This document shows positions 43,776-53,796 of a DNA stretch of 53,796 nt, in pieces (the first letter of the stretch is position 1; each line of letters begins with the position of its first letter). The position numbers were made by a program, and so were the translations under genes. The DNA is from Ectocarpus siliculosus. Lineage: Eukaryota > Sar > Phaeophyceae > Ectocarpales > Ectocarpaceae. Where the stretch lies: positions 1,726,592 through 1,780,387 of the forward strand of contig FN649740.1 in the NCBI GenBank assembly GCA_000310025.1, given 5' to 3'. The notes beneath the pieces were generated by a model. It saw only the letters and a list, made by a program, of their open reading frames with translations, was not told where the DNA came from and did no database searches.

Positions 43776-44556
43776 AGAAACTAGATGCATGGATGCATGA
43801 TGTTTTACATTTAGATGGATACAGTAGTATATCCATCTTTCGCCGTCGATAGCTTCTTCTCCTACTTGAAAAACAGAATGCAACGGGCCGCAAAAGCTGC
43901 AGTCAGCCACAAGCCACAAGCCACAAGTGATAAGCGATACGTATTTCAAGCACGAAACATATTCACGACAAAGCTACAAAACCAACTGAGGTGACAACAC
44001 CAAGTATTTTCTGTGTTTGTGTGCGTGTGTGCAAGCTTGCTCGCAGCGCTGCGCGCCCGGTGCGCTTTTCAAAAATGAGGGGTTTCCACATGAGTTCTGG
44101 AGGCGTTTGTATACCGGGGATGGGGGATGTTTTGGCTTGACGACGCCAAATGCCTTGACAGACAGCCTTGACAGCTTGACAAACTTGACAGTTGACCGTC
44201 AACCGACATCTTTGGAAATGATTGATGAAAGGGTATCATTTCCGTCAGGTGAGGGTACATTATTTCCGAAAACAGGGTCCCTCGGGAGTAAAAATTAGCC
44301 AACAGACCGCAGGGAACGTGGAACACGAACTCTTCGGTGGCAATTCAGGACGTGGTGTGATGTGTGTGTGTGTGTGATCACTCTCGGGTATGCAGCTGCC
44401 ACAGGTGCTGCATGCTACCGGTGCAAGCCGTGTAGGCATTTTGCCACAAAAATAATCAGATGTCTCGCATGCAAAAAAACGGCGGTGGATGCTCGTGTCG
44501 CCGTTGTATGGGGGAACATAATAAGTGTCATAAAAACGGCAAGATGCCGTGGACCA

Positions 44557-44867
44557 TTTTTTTTTTTTCTTCACTTCAAATCAGCGCTCACAGCACTAGT
44601 GCCGTTTATTCCAACCCGTGGTCACACAGAAGAGCCTCTCTCTACCCTCCCCTCCTGCGGTACTTTGCCTTCAATTTTTAATGCGAGAAGAGTTCAGCAC
44701 TCTCTTCCCTCTGTGTACACACGAACTAGCGCTATCCACTTGGCCAGGAGCGGAAGCGAGAGAAAAACTCACTTTGCAAGAAAAGCTCGCCTACGCCGGG
44801 AGTCGAACCCCTGACCTGGCCTCTAGAAGGTTACGGGGCTACCAACTAGACCACCGGGGCGACCGGC
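44557..44867 (-). mobile_element. tRNA-derived SINE, copy 2, with poly-A tail
   Basis: The same 295-bp unit as 7729-8022. On the minus strand the head has GGTGGTCTAGTTGGTAGC (A box) and GGTTCGACTCC (B box), then the body. It ends ...TGATTTGAAGTGAAG followed by A12 (T12 on the plus strand, 44557-44569). Poly-A at the 3' end shows RNA-mediated insertion, probably by LINE machinery. The acceptor and anticodon arms do not fold into a normal tRNA, so it is not a tRNA gene. Confidence 0.85.
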
Positions 44868-45366
44868 CTTTGGCACACCTACAAAAAGCACGCCTTTCAG
44901 AGCACACTGTCGAGGGTGCGGATTGCATGACGAGCACCGCCTGTTCTATCTAGCCGATACCTAGCACAATGTCATGTAATGTGTTTGATGTGTTTGATGT
45001 GCGCTCGTCAACAGCTAGCTTCCTTCAAAACTACACCATCACCACCCCCTCCCTCCTCTACCGTCTATCTCCCACTCGTCTTTGTGCATCCAGTGGTTGT
45101 ATTTGTTGCCTTCGAGTACCTGCGGGCCCCAAGCGCGCACTGAAACAACAGTAGAAACGATCCGTGTTCCTGGAAATGTGGTGTATGTTAGGCAGTTAGG
45201 ACACAACAACCACACGGAACAGGGAACAGGGAATTTATTCCGAGTTCCCTGCTACCTGTTCCCTGTCCAACAAAGAAAGGGACGTTCCCAGAGGAGGCAG
45301 GTTGCCAATACAAAGAAAGGGAGAGGGGGCGTCTGGTTGTATTGTGGGGGCCGTTGCAAGGAAGAG

Positions 45367-45408
45367 CATACATACATACATACATACATACATACATACA
45401 TACATACC
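45367..45408. repeat. (TACA)n microsatellite in the 5' leader of the amidohydrolase gene
   Basis: About ten TACA units ending 12 bp before the ATG at 45420. In the upstream frame they would encode a YIHT repeat. The signal-anchor sequence starts only at the ATG, so I take the repeat as 5' UTR. Confidence 0.85.
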
Positions 45409-45419
45409 GGCGTAGTACC

Positions 45420-47654
45420 ATGATTTCTCTCCCCGCCCCACGTGGTGCTCTTTACCGCCTCCGCAAACGTAGCGTGCGCAGGGCGGCGTTGGTCAGCTGC
45501 TTGTTTTTTTCCGGGGGGCTCGGCGGCGTTCTCGCGCTCTGTCCCGAGGCTCCGCCGCCGACTCGCACCGTCCCGGATGACGCACACCGCATGTGCCTCC
45601 TCCCTTCGGACAGCACCATCCAACCTGACGGGTTCTCCTCATCATCATCGTCATCAGCTTTTCCCATCATAGACGCCCACACGCATGCTTGGGAGCGCTG
45701 CTACAGGTTCAACGACACGGATCAAGACCTTTTCGGGTGCCCTCAGTCCCCTGGGGAGATGACCCGCTACATCCCGGCGGGCGTCCTGCCGTTCCCGAAG
45801 CTCGAGGAGAAGTGGCGCAGCAGCAACGTTTCCTACGGCGTTCTGGTGCAGCCATCGTTTCTGAGAGTGGACAACAGCTACCTCGTGCGACAGCTGCGCA
45901 AACACCCGTGGCTTCGGGGGGTCATCGTCGTCACGAACGCGGACGGGACGCTGGACTCCGAGGCCGTGAGCCCGCCGTTGCTCGAGGACATGCACAGGGT
46001 CGGCGTCCGCGGTGTCCGCCTGAACCTTCTCAAGAAGTCCGAGGAGGACATGACGCGCCTCAACGCCGCCATGAACGTGGAAACGGGAGATGACGGTTTC
46101 GTGAATCTGTGGGCGTTTATCAAGGAGCACGACTGGCATATCGAGGCGCAGCAGGAGAGCGACGGTTGGGTCGACCTCATCGAAACCCTCGTCGGCAAGT
46201 GAAAAAGATTTGTAAAAACAGGATTCGGTTCGTTTGTGGCTCGTAATTGAAAATATCTCGGCTGTGCCCCGACTTTGGGCAGAGACTGTACGTAAAGGGT
46301 TGGTCGGGGTGAATGAGAGTTGTACGGGGGAAGAAGAGAACGACGTGAGCACTTTGTCATCCCACACGCGTGCATGTGTATAGTATGTCAGACACTATGC
46401 CGCCACAACAACCAACCGCGTTCTGAGCAGGTCTCCCAAACTCTTGGTTTGTTGTTGCGCAGAAACCGCGTCTGTCTGTCTGTCTCCAGAAAGCGTTTCA
46501 ATTTTGCGATCCTCTATTGAAGACTACCACAGTACATAGAGTTGGCCCATTTCTCAGACCCCCACATCGCGAAGGGCGCCATCTCCCTCCTCTCTTTCTA
46601 CTCTCCCTCACGGTGTAGTCTGCGGTTGTTCGTTGTTGTTCTTCTTGTTGTTGTTTCTCTCACATTAGCTCTATAGTCCACAAAAATGGGGAGCCCGTGG
46701 TCGCAAAACCCGGCACATACGACGCCGCGGGGGAAACAAAACAAGAATAGAGTACAAACCACTCGGAAAAAGAAAACAAAATGATAGAGATGGTTTCGTT
46801 GTGTCATACATATTAAGAAAAATAAATAAATAAATAAAAAATGATAGAAAGAAAACAACAGCTACCACCGCACCGACCAGTCGAGAAAAGGAGCCCTAGG
46901 AAACCGATCAAAATAAAACAAAACCAAAATAAAGGCAAAAATCAAAGGGAAAAAGGAGCGCTTCCCGTCACACCCGCTGTTCGTGTGACCTTTGGTTTGC
47001 CGTGGTGGGCGGGTGTGTATGCATGTTTAAGATGATTGATTGTGGCCTGTTCGAGATAAATAAATGTTTTTGTTATGAAAAAAACAGATCAGCGCCAGTC
47101 CGTCGCGAGGGACTTGAGCAAACCACAACAAGGCCACCCCACCCACAAAAACTTTCGTCTTTTATCGGCGAATGTTGGTGGTGTACCTCCCTCACACCTA
47201 TGATCATAGCCGGCCGTGCAGGCTTACATACACCCCGCCCTTTTTGCTTTCTTCAGGCACCGGCTGCAGAATTGTCGTCGACCACTTCTCGCGGCCTGAC
47301 CCTGCTCTTAACCTGGAGGACCCGGGCTGGCGAGCTGTCCTACGAGCCGCCAGAGACAACGACAACATTTACATGAAGGTCACGGGGACGTACAGGCTCG
47401 GCGTCTGCCCGGAGATTCTCGCCGGGATGGCGCAAATCGCGAGGGAGAGCTTCGGCATCGAGCGTCTCCTCTGGGGCTCCGACTACCCCCACACCGGGTG
47501 CGCCGGCCCGGACATCCGCCACTGCGAGGACAGCCAGGACTACGCGGCGCTGCTGCAGACTGTTCGCGACTGGTACCCCGACGAGGAGGATCAGAAGAGA
47601 GTGCTCTACTCCAACGCCGCCAGGGTGTTCTCGTTCCCGTCGCTCAATTGTTGA
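45420..47654 (+). CDS. Amidohydrolase-2 family (TIM-barrel metal-dependent hydrolase)
   Basis: Two exons, 45420-46194 and 47257-47654, give 1173 nt and 390 residues. The intron (1062 bp) starts GCAAGT and ends TTCTTCAG, a GC-AG intron. Only this donor keeps the frame (LVG|TGCRIVVDHF). Residues 20-41 form a hydrophobic signal or anchor segment after a basic start (RLRKRSVRRAAL), so the protein is probably targeted to the secretory pathway or plastid. The barrel starts with a metal-binding HTH at 87-89 (IDAHTHAW). It continues through VLVQPSFLRVDN, RGVRLNLL, IVVDHF (His 268) and LLWGSDYPH (Asp 334), and ends with SNAARVF. These match the COG3618-like 2-pyrone-4,6-dicarboxylate-lactonase/amidohydrolase group, which hydrolyses lactones or related bonds. 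The substrate cannot be deduced. A poly-Ser stretch (73-79) separates leader from barrel. No frame defect; probably functional. Confidence 0.85.
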
Positions 47655-48290
47655 AACGACCGGGTTGTTGTTGGGTTGCCGGGCGAGGGGGAGGGGCCCA
47701 CAGTATTTTTGATTAGTAGTGCAGGTTGAGTATTTATTTATTGAGTATTTATTTAGTGCCGGGTGGCCTGAGTGGTGCCGATGAAGCTGGCTCGGCAGGG
47801 ACCGACTCCGTAGCGATGCCACCCGCACGGACTGCCTATAGCGCCGTTTTTGACGCTACGGCCACATGGTGCGGTGTGTTTTGTGTTGGATGCTGTTTTT
47901 CAGTTTTGGTTGGAATTGTTGTTTGGGGGCGCGAACAGAATGAACGACAGGGGTGACAGGAAGGAGGGGGGATGGACGGGAACAAAGAAAGGAAAAAAAT
48001 GCAAAAATTAATAATTACGTCCTGTGGGTTCTCCTTACAGGCTGAACTGGTTCAAAGTAGAGTAACCTTGGCGGTACTTCCACGTCAAAGTGCCATTTTA
48101 TCAGGAGTGGTGCAAATTGAGAATTTCTACGGTATCTACCTACACGCGGTTGGCGTCCTCGTCTTCTTGACAGCCATAAGCGGCAAGCAAGCAGTCGCGC
48201 AGTTCAGCATTTACCCTTAACCCGCAGGTTTTTCAAGGAAATGCTGCTCCAGAGGTTTGGTCGCTGCCAAGACGGCTCAAGGCCGGTGTC
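47655..48290. other. 3' flank of the amidohydrolase gene, no gene seen
   Basis: Contains TTTATTTATTGAG repeats at 47730-47755 and otherwise unique sequence without a domain. Confidence 0.5.
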
Positions 48291-48605
48291 CATGACTTCG
48301 AACATCAATGTAGCCTGCAAGCCACTACCAAGATTGAACCAGGGGATGTACCTCTGTCTCTGGCAGTTCATTTCTGCCCCACATAGCGTGCGGGTAGAAG
48401 GGAGCGGAGGGCCCCACACTATGTCTTGATTCACTTTGGCTTGCGTAGCCTTCGGGTCCACTTTATTCGAGTGTACCCTTTTTAGGTAATTTAGCCTGTG
48501 ACCACGGGAATCGCTCGATCAAGTGTGTGATCAGCACGGAGAGATAACGGTACTGGGTAGAGAGATTTTCTTTGTGAAGACACCAACAAACCTTCGAAGG
48601 TCTAG
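48290..48605 (-). repeat. TTG-headed dispersed repeat, second long copy
   Basis: The reverse complement matches 39060-39375 block by block: TGTCTTCACA, CTCTCTACCCAGTACC, GATTCCCGTGGTCACA, GGTACACTC, CCTCCGCTCCCT, GGTTCAATCTTGGTA. A GGTTCAATCCC box on the plus strand at about 48614 resembles a Pol III B box but lies outside the shared region. Confidence 0.7.
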
Positions 48606-49797
48606 GTCTCGGGTTCAATCCCAGTGGGAGTGACATTTTATTGTTGTTTGTTTTTTTGCGCGTGAGCTACGCATGCACATAATTTAGGCCCGGTAGACAA
48701 TAATACAGGTTGGGTGCGGTTCGTTTTCGTTTTGGGATTTTGTTCATTTTTTTTCGATGTTGGGGACGCAATACCAACCATTTTTCGCGCCAACGTTTTT
48801 GTAACTGGCGTTGGCTTGTGGGATAGGGAGATAAATCCTCACAGGACGCTATGTACGTGGGCAGAGGTGACATTGAATGGTTGAAGGACGGGAGCAGTAT
48901 GTCGGGGGCTGTGCCACCTCTCGCGTGTGCACGGTACTTGACACAGCTTTGGGTCGGCTTTGCGATGCGTCTCACCGTCGCTTCTTCTATGCTTTATAGA
49001 GACGAGCGCGTTCACTCCCGTGACCTGCGCTATCTTTGTTCACGTCTAACAGGGGCTGCGGAACTGCATCAGGACAGCCTTTCCGGGAGGTGGGGGGAGC
49101 TAAATAGTTGCGGCAGAGCTACACTACTACGTGGACGAAGGCTGCCGTTATTCGTTAAAAGCAAGATATTTGGCGTGCAATACCTTCGACGAACACTTTC
49201 GTGAATTCTTAAGAGTTTTCTCTGCAAGGAAGGGCAGAGCATATCAACCTGAAACTATTCATGCCGGCCGGGATTTCTGGTGGTGTACTCTGTGCGATGC
49301 GCTGAAGATGTAAGCGCGCCTCCTGATCTTATGCTGTTGGGAACATGCCACGCCACGTTGTGCTGCTTGCCGTGCTGCGCACCATCACAGAATGTAATAT
49401 GGTATGGAACAGCTGCTATTCAGGCTTCGACGCTTTTTCGCAACTGCAGAATGCACGGTGCACAGCTTCAGCAGACCCTAGAGAACAAAAAAAAAAAAAA
49501 AAAGGTGCATATCAGCCCAAAATCGTTGCCTGTGCACACACTGCTGTTACAGCTACATACATGTGTTCCAGCGCCCTTTCTGCTCATGAGACACCTAACC
49601 CGAACCCCTCAGACAAACCAACCGCAGCCCGAAGACAAAAAACCCAAAACCCCTGTACAAAGCCCTAACGCCCAACCCTAAGGCAAGCCCTAACCTTTAT
49701 GGGTGGAGAGTGCTAAGGGGGACCCGATTCCCAAGGTATCCGTCGATCGACTTTTACCAGAATCGGCACAAGACACAAAAACCCCAAAACCAACACA
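48606..49797. other. No supportable gene
   Basis: Short frames only; an A18 run at 49487-49504 and CCCTAA-like motifs near 49660-49690. Nothing is conserved enough to call. Confidence 0.45.
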
Positions 49798-52700
49798 TCA
49801 CGCGTTAGCCGCCGCCGGCGGCGGCACGGACACGAGCATTGCCCCTGAAGTCGTCCACGGCCCGCCCCCCGCGGGCGGCGGCGCCTCCAGCACGGCCACG
49901 CCCATCTCCCCGAGACCTTCCAGCAGCTCTCGCAGGTTCACGGCCAGCTGCGCGACCTCGGGGCCGTTGTCCACCATCAGCTGAAAAATATCGGGGAGGG
50001 GGGGGTGTTATTGTTGTTGTTGTCTTCACACTATTACTAAATAAAAACGTTCCGATCTCTCTATCCAGTACCTCCCGTGGTGGTGTACTCACGTAACCGC
50101 ACGCCGTAGTCGTTAGACCATTGACCTCGCACCCCTACAACGCCGGGCCGGAGCGATATGAAGGTGGCCACGTTGAGAAGACGCTCTAAAACGCCGTGTC
50201 GCGATGGATCACGATCTTGTCTCCCCGGTATTTTTTTTTCAACACATCCCCTTCGACTGGTGTGGTTTTATCTCGAACGGGTAGATAGCCTTTCTTTGAT
50301 TGTTCCTGTATTTTCTAAAAACGATTTACGGGCCCCACGCAAACAACCATCGCAAGAAAACAAGCCACAACGATGGGAGACAAACTATAAACCAGGACTG
50401 CTGTCAAATCGAAAGTTTTCACGATCGCCTTACACCACGCGACAAAAAAATGGACGGATATTCGTGAGTAGAGAAAAAAAATGCACCCGCACTCGATTCC
50501 CCCGCCCCCGCCCCGGTCGTCTTCTTCCCACTGACCTGCACCGCGACAAGATTGACATACGCCTCCAGCAACTTCGGAACTCCCGCCGCTTGCCCTGCGG
50601 CCCCGCCTACAAGCAGGGCCGGAGCCGCCCGCAACGCTCCCAAGACTCCTGCCCACACCGCTTCGGTGAAATACTGCCCCCACAGACGGATGTGGACCTG
50701 CGCACAGTATCATTGGGTTGGGGATAACAAACAAGCGCTTTTCAGGGAGGATTGCTGTTGTTATTGTTGTTATTGTTGTTGTTGTTGTTGTGGTTGGTAT
50801 CTCTCTTCTGATGTTGCCTGTCGTTTGTTGAGGTGTCCCTTGTCACTCATTTCCCCGTGCACGTTAATGGAGTTCTCACAGCTGTACCCTGCTCAGCCTA
50901 CACTTTGTCCGGCGCAAAGACGAACACACCGATTTCTTACCAGCAACATGGATTTCTGTCTATCTCTATCTCTGTCTCTGTCTCTCTTTGTCTCTGTTTC
51001 CCACTCTCTCTTTGTCTCTCTCTCTCCCTCTCTCTCCCTCTCTCTCGTTTGTCAACTACCTCGCTCACCAGCACAGCAGCCCCCTTCCCCCCGACGGCGC
51101 GCCCGTCGGTGTCCACAATCGTGCTCCCCAGCAGCGCGGGCGCCGGACAAAGCCGGCCGGGGGCGATCCTCCTCGACCGAAACAGCGGCGCAGCCGCAGC
51201 CGCAGCAGCAGTAGCAGCAGCACCACCACCACCACCGTCGTTAGCACCGCCACCACCGACGTTGCTCGCTGTCCCCCCTGCCCCCCCCCCGATCCCCGCC
51301 TCTTCGGCCTGAAAGGAGGACCACTCTGCCGCGGCCGCGGATCGTTCGACCTCGGCATCGTTGAGAAGGAGCTCGGTCAGGGCGAGCACCTGCGCAAGAC
51401 GGTATAAGTGGAGGCGTTTCAGTTTGAGTGAAAAACGCCGAAAGGAGCGGTGGTGTGTGGGGGGGTGTACTCCTAGTCGTGCATGCCGTAGTCGTTAGAC
51501 CATTGACCTCGCATCCCTACAAAGCCGGGACGGAGCACGCCGGGTTCTCACCAGGCCAAGCTCTGAAGGAGCGGTGGGGTGGGGGGGGAGGGGGGTACAC
51601 ATAGTCGTGCATGCCGTAGTCGTTAGATCATTGACCTCGCATCCCTACAAAGCCGGGACGGAGCACGCCGGGTTCTCACCGGACCAGGCGAGCACATCAC
51701 CAAGCACGAAGCGCCGTGAGGTATTCGGCGAGTCGCATGAAGGGTGCGCTTCATCCTGCCAAGGGTGTTCGGCATCTTGTGCTTACTTCCTTGCGTACGG
51801 ATGACAGCCGCGTGTGACTTAATTTTATCTTCTGGTGCTTTCACTTCCAGAGACAGGTATAAACACTCTGTGTAACTGCCTCGAGGAAGCTTGACCATTT
51901 TAACACAACGTGGTGCGATAATCTCCCCCGCGCGGAGTGAGGGTTCTCGCGCACAGCATGATCTACTCGACCACCATTATGGTTACCGCCAAAAAAATCA
52001 GAGGTAAAAAAAAAAACGGTAACCTGGTTGCCGAGTTCACGAAGTGAATTGGCTTGTTGTACAACGTCGTTGCCAAGCGACGAAAACCCAATCCCGATGG
52101 CAAACATCGAGGGGGGGGCTTGTTTTACAACGTCGTTGCCAAGCGACGAAAACCCAATCCCGATGGCAAACACCGAGGGTGGGGCTTGTTTTACAACGTC
52201 GTTGCCAAGCGACGAAAACCCAACCCCGATGGCAAACACCGGGGGGGGGAGGATCATCGCTGGATCTATATGGGCGGCGGACAAAATGACAAAGATTGCC
52301 TTCGTGCAGGCCTTTCACCGTCAACAGGCGGGCTTGCTGGACGAATGGCTTACTGGATTGTGGGCATGCCTACAATGATATTATAGTAGGGACCCAACCC
52401 GTATACCATCATTGTAATAGTCCAGTATCCTCGAAATATCCCCCTCTCCGCCCCTCTCTAGAAAACGAACCAAAACAAAAGACAAAACGATGCCGCCTGC
52501 ATCAACTAACTCGATTCAGTCACGCGGAGGACAGACCGGCCCACGGACTGAAGGGGGGAGGGCAGCCAAACACAACGACGTTCGCTTTCCTTCAGCACAC
52601 TTACAACCAACAACCAACAACCACGCTGTTACTAGCAGCAGCTAGCCAGCGAGCGAGCGAACGAGCGCACCTGCTCCAAGAACACGAGCGGCATGCGCCG

Positions 52701-53786
52701 CGCAACGTCCGCGAGCACCGCCGCGTGCCCCCCCGCGCTGGCCGCCGCCCTCTTCCGCCCGGCGCCCTTCTCGCCGACGATAAGCCCCGACCCCGCCAGG
52801 GCGTTGGCCGCCGCCACCAGCCGCAAGCCCGCGCCTCGAGAGCCGGCCTCCGACGGGATGGGTGCCCCGCGGATGACAAACTGCTCCGCGAGCATCGGCA
52901 GCATGCGTCTGTTCGTTGGAGGAGATCAGGGGAGGGGGGGTCCGTCGCGACAGAGACAAGGAAGTATGTCAGCGGAACATTGCTCGTATCGACAGACAAA
53001 AAGCCCGATCCTCGTCTCTGAACTCGAAATATTTTTCCAATCAGACGCAGAAAAAAGGGGGGGGGAGGGGGGGGCTCCGTGGGGACAGGGACCGAAAGGG
53101 CCGTACCATTCTCGTGGCCTCGAAGAGGAGCGCCCCCCGATCAACCCCGATAACAACTTCGGAGTCTGTTCATTACAGGCGTAGACGGTTATTTCGCGCG
53201 TTCCATGACAGCGAAATAAAAAAACGAAAACACGGGCGCCCCCAGGACCCGACCGATAGACACAACACCTGCCTCCCCAAAGGCACACGCGCGCGGTACG
53301 GCTTCAGGTTTGGGGTTGTTCATGGCATCACCTCTCCATTTCCGGACCGACGGTTTCGGCGAACTCTGACGGCGCGGCCATGCACAGCTGGTACAGCAGG
53401 TACTCGGCGGCCGCCCGGGCAACGCGCCGCCGTTCACGCGCGACATCCCTCCCCTGGTCGACCACCGCGGTGCCCCCCTCCATTTCCTCGGTCTTGACGG
53501 TCGCGGCAGCACAAGCCTCGGCGGTGGCGCTAGAGGCGGTCGATTCTTCTTTCGCCTTCGCCTTCTTCTTATCCTTCTCTGTGTCCTTGGCAGTTTTGTC
53601 GACAGTACTATCATCATCCTCGTCGTCATCGTCGTCTTCGGCGCCATCATCGTCGTCCTTCTCGTCGTCGTCGTCGTCGTCTGCGTTATCTTCGTCGTCG
53701 GTTTCGGGGGCACCGTCGTTTCCTCCTTCTTCTTCTTCCTCCTCCTCCTCCACCTCCACCTCCTCTACCTCCTCCCTTTCGTACAC
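49798..53786 (-). CDS. Unrecognised helical protein with acidic N-terminal region (5' end not resolved)
   Basis: Five minus-strand exons join in phase: 53786-53332, 52908-52671, 51389-51069, 50697-50536 and 49980-49798 (stop TGA). All internal acceptors end in CAG, with donors GTGATG, GTGCGC, GTGAGC and GTCAGT. The first block is a Glu/Asp-rich low-complexity region, then Lys-rich, then a helix (RRVARAAAEYLLYQLCM). An in-frame TGA at 53792 and no early ATG mean the true start or an upstream exon is unresolved. Later exons are amphipathic helices (MLPMLAEQFVIRG, LALTELLLNDAEVE, WGQYFTEAVWAGVLGALRAA, PEVAQLAVNLRELLEGLGEM), broken by a Gly/Ala-rich insert in exon 3. The pattern resembles an ARM/HEAT-like alpha-solenoid, but that is inference; no family is recognised. 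The acidic stretch suggests a nuclear or chaperone-like role only weakly. Confidence 0.6.
50007..50072 (+). repeat. TTG-headed dispersed module, partial copy
   Basis: TTATTGTTGTTGTTGTCTTC, then AAAACGTTCCGATCTCTCTA and TCCAGTACCT. It matches the head of the repeat at 39040 and lies in the last intron of the minus-strand gene. Confidence 0.75.
50096..50157 (+). repeat. G-rich short dispersed element, copy
   Basis: GCCGTAGTCGTTAGACCATT, then GACCTCGCACCCCTACAACG and CCGGAGCG; nearly the same as the 51465 and 51594 copies. It lies in an intron of the minus-strand gene. Confidence 0.75.
51430..51690 (+). repeat. G-rich short element, two tandem copies of about 128 bp
   Basis: Each copy has GGAGCGGTGG, a G run with GTAC, TAGTCGTGCATGCCGTAGTC, GTTAGA-CATTGACCTCGCAT, and CCGGGTTCTCACC. 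They differ by a few bases only (for example GTTAGACC versus GTTAGATC), so the duplication is recent. They lie in intron 2 of the minus-strand gene. Confidence 0.85.
52048..52250. repeat. 69-bp tandem repeat, three copies
   Basis: Units start near 52049, 52118 and 52187 with TTGTTTTACAACGTCGTTGC, then CAAGCGACGAAAACCCAATC, CCGATGGCAAACA and a G run. The copies are almost identical. 69 is divisible by three, so several frames stay open on both strands; none has an independent coding signal. The array lies in an intron of the minus-strand gene. Confidence 0.9.
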
Positions 53787-53796
53787 TCCTCACTCT

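Noticed and set aside
44618-44953. Plus-strand open frame across the SINE
   Set aside because: It is the complement of the SINE, and the same frame recurs at 7.8 kb because the repeat recurs.
51065-51358. Val/Leu-rich frame suggesting a membrane protein
   Set aside because: Alternative frame of the Gly/Ala-rich insert in exon 3 of the minus-strand gene.
53105-53167. Extra exon (VVIGVDRGALLFEATRM) between exons 1 and 2 of the 49.8-53.8 kb gene
   Set aside because: It has AG and GT flanks, but its phase does not fit the preceding donor; skipping it keeps the frame.
1-53796. CRISPR arrays, operons or bacterial-type signals
   Set aside because: No repeat-spacer pattern was found; spliced genes and LTR, LINE and SINE elements show a eukaryotic nuclear genome.

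Overview
The window is nuclear DNA of an intron-rich eukaryote. The genes have short GC-rich exons, GT-AG introns of about 130-1000 bp (one GC-AG), abundant CAG/TTG/ATGT/TACA microsatellites and several retroelement classes. A secreted beta-helix protein with a Cys-rich tail, a Crinkler/RHS-type NTPase and Ty1/copia and Ty3/gypsy relics together suggest a stramenopile, most likely a brown alga of the Ectocarpus type. That assignment is inference; the sequence has no rRNA or organellar marker to settle it.

Layout. (1) 1-3061: low-complexity and intergenic sequence. (2) 3062-13555, minus: a seven-exon gene for a secreted right-handed beta-helix protein. All six splice junctions keep the frame and give 532 residues. 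Its 7.2-kb first intron holds a decayed Ty3/gypsy element (about 6.5-11.5 kb), a tRNA-derived SINE and a long ATGT microsatellite. (3) 13.6-17.0 kb: no convincing gene. (4) 17.0-21.6 kb, plus: a multi-exon tyrosine-recombinase (Crypton-like) gene with a frameshift and an in-frame TAA just before the exon carrying the catalytic Tyr; a three-copy hairpin motif lies upstream. (5) 22.7-26.8 kb: tandem repeats, a coiled-coil fragment and a Ty3/gypsy pol whose RT half is inverted relative to its RNase H half. The RT half is itself split by a 522-bp LTR-like insertion with a 5-bp target duplication. (6) 27.8-29.3 kb, minus: a Crinkler/RHS-type P-loop NTPase plus nuclease, frameshifted between the domains. 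(7) 31.7-36.3 kb, plus: a Ty1/copia gag-protease-integrase relic lacking reverse transcriptase. (8) 39.7-43.3 kb, minus: a LINE with endonuclease and reverse transcriptase, broken by one in-frame TGA. (9) 45.4-47.7 kb, plus: an apparently intact two-exon amidohydrolase (TIM-barrel metal-dependent hydrolase) with a GC-AG intron. (10) 49.8-53.8 kb, minus: the five-exon 3' part of an unrecognised helical protein with an acidic N-terminal region.

Only the beta-helix protein, the amidohydrolase and the 49.8-53.8 kb gene look like ordinary host genes. The rest is mobile-element debris in layers, and I see no functional linkage among the host genes. The most informative parts are the tyrosine-recombinase locus, the rearranged gypsy with its nested insertion, and at least three small dispersed repeat families: a tRNA-derived SINE with a poly-A tail, a G-rich short element, and a TTG-headed element of about 330 bp. 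All exon boundaries were read by eye from splice consensus and phase.
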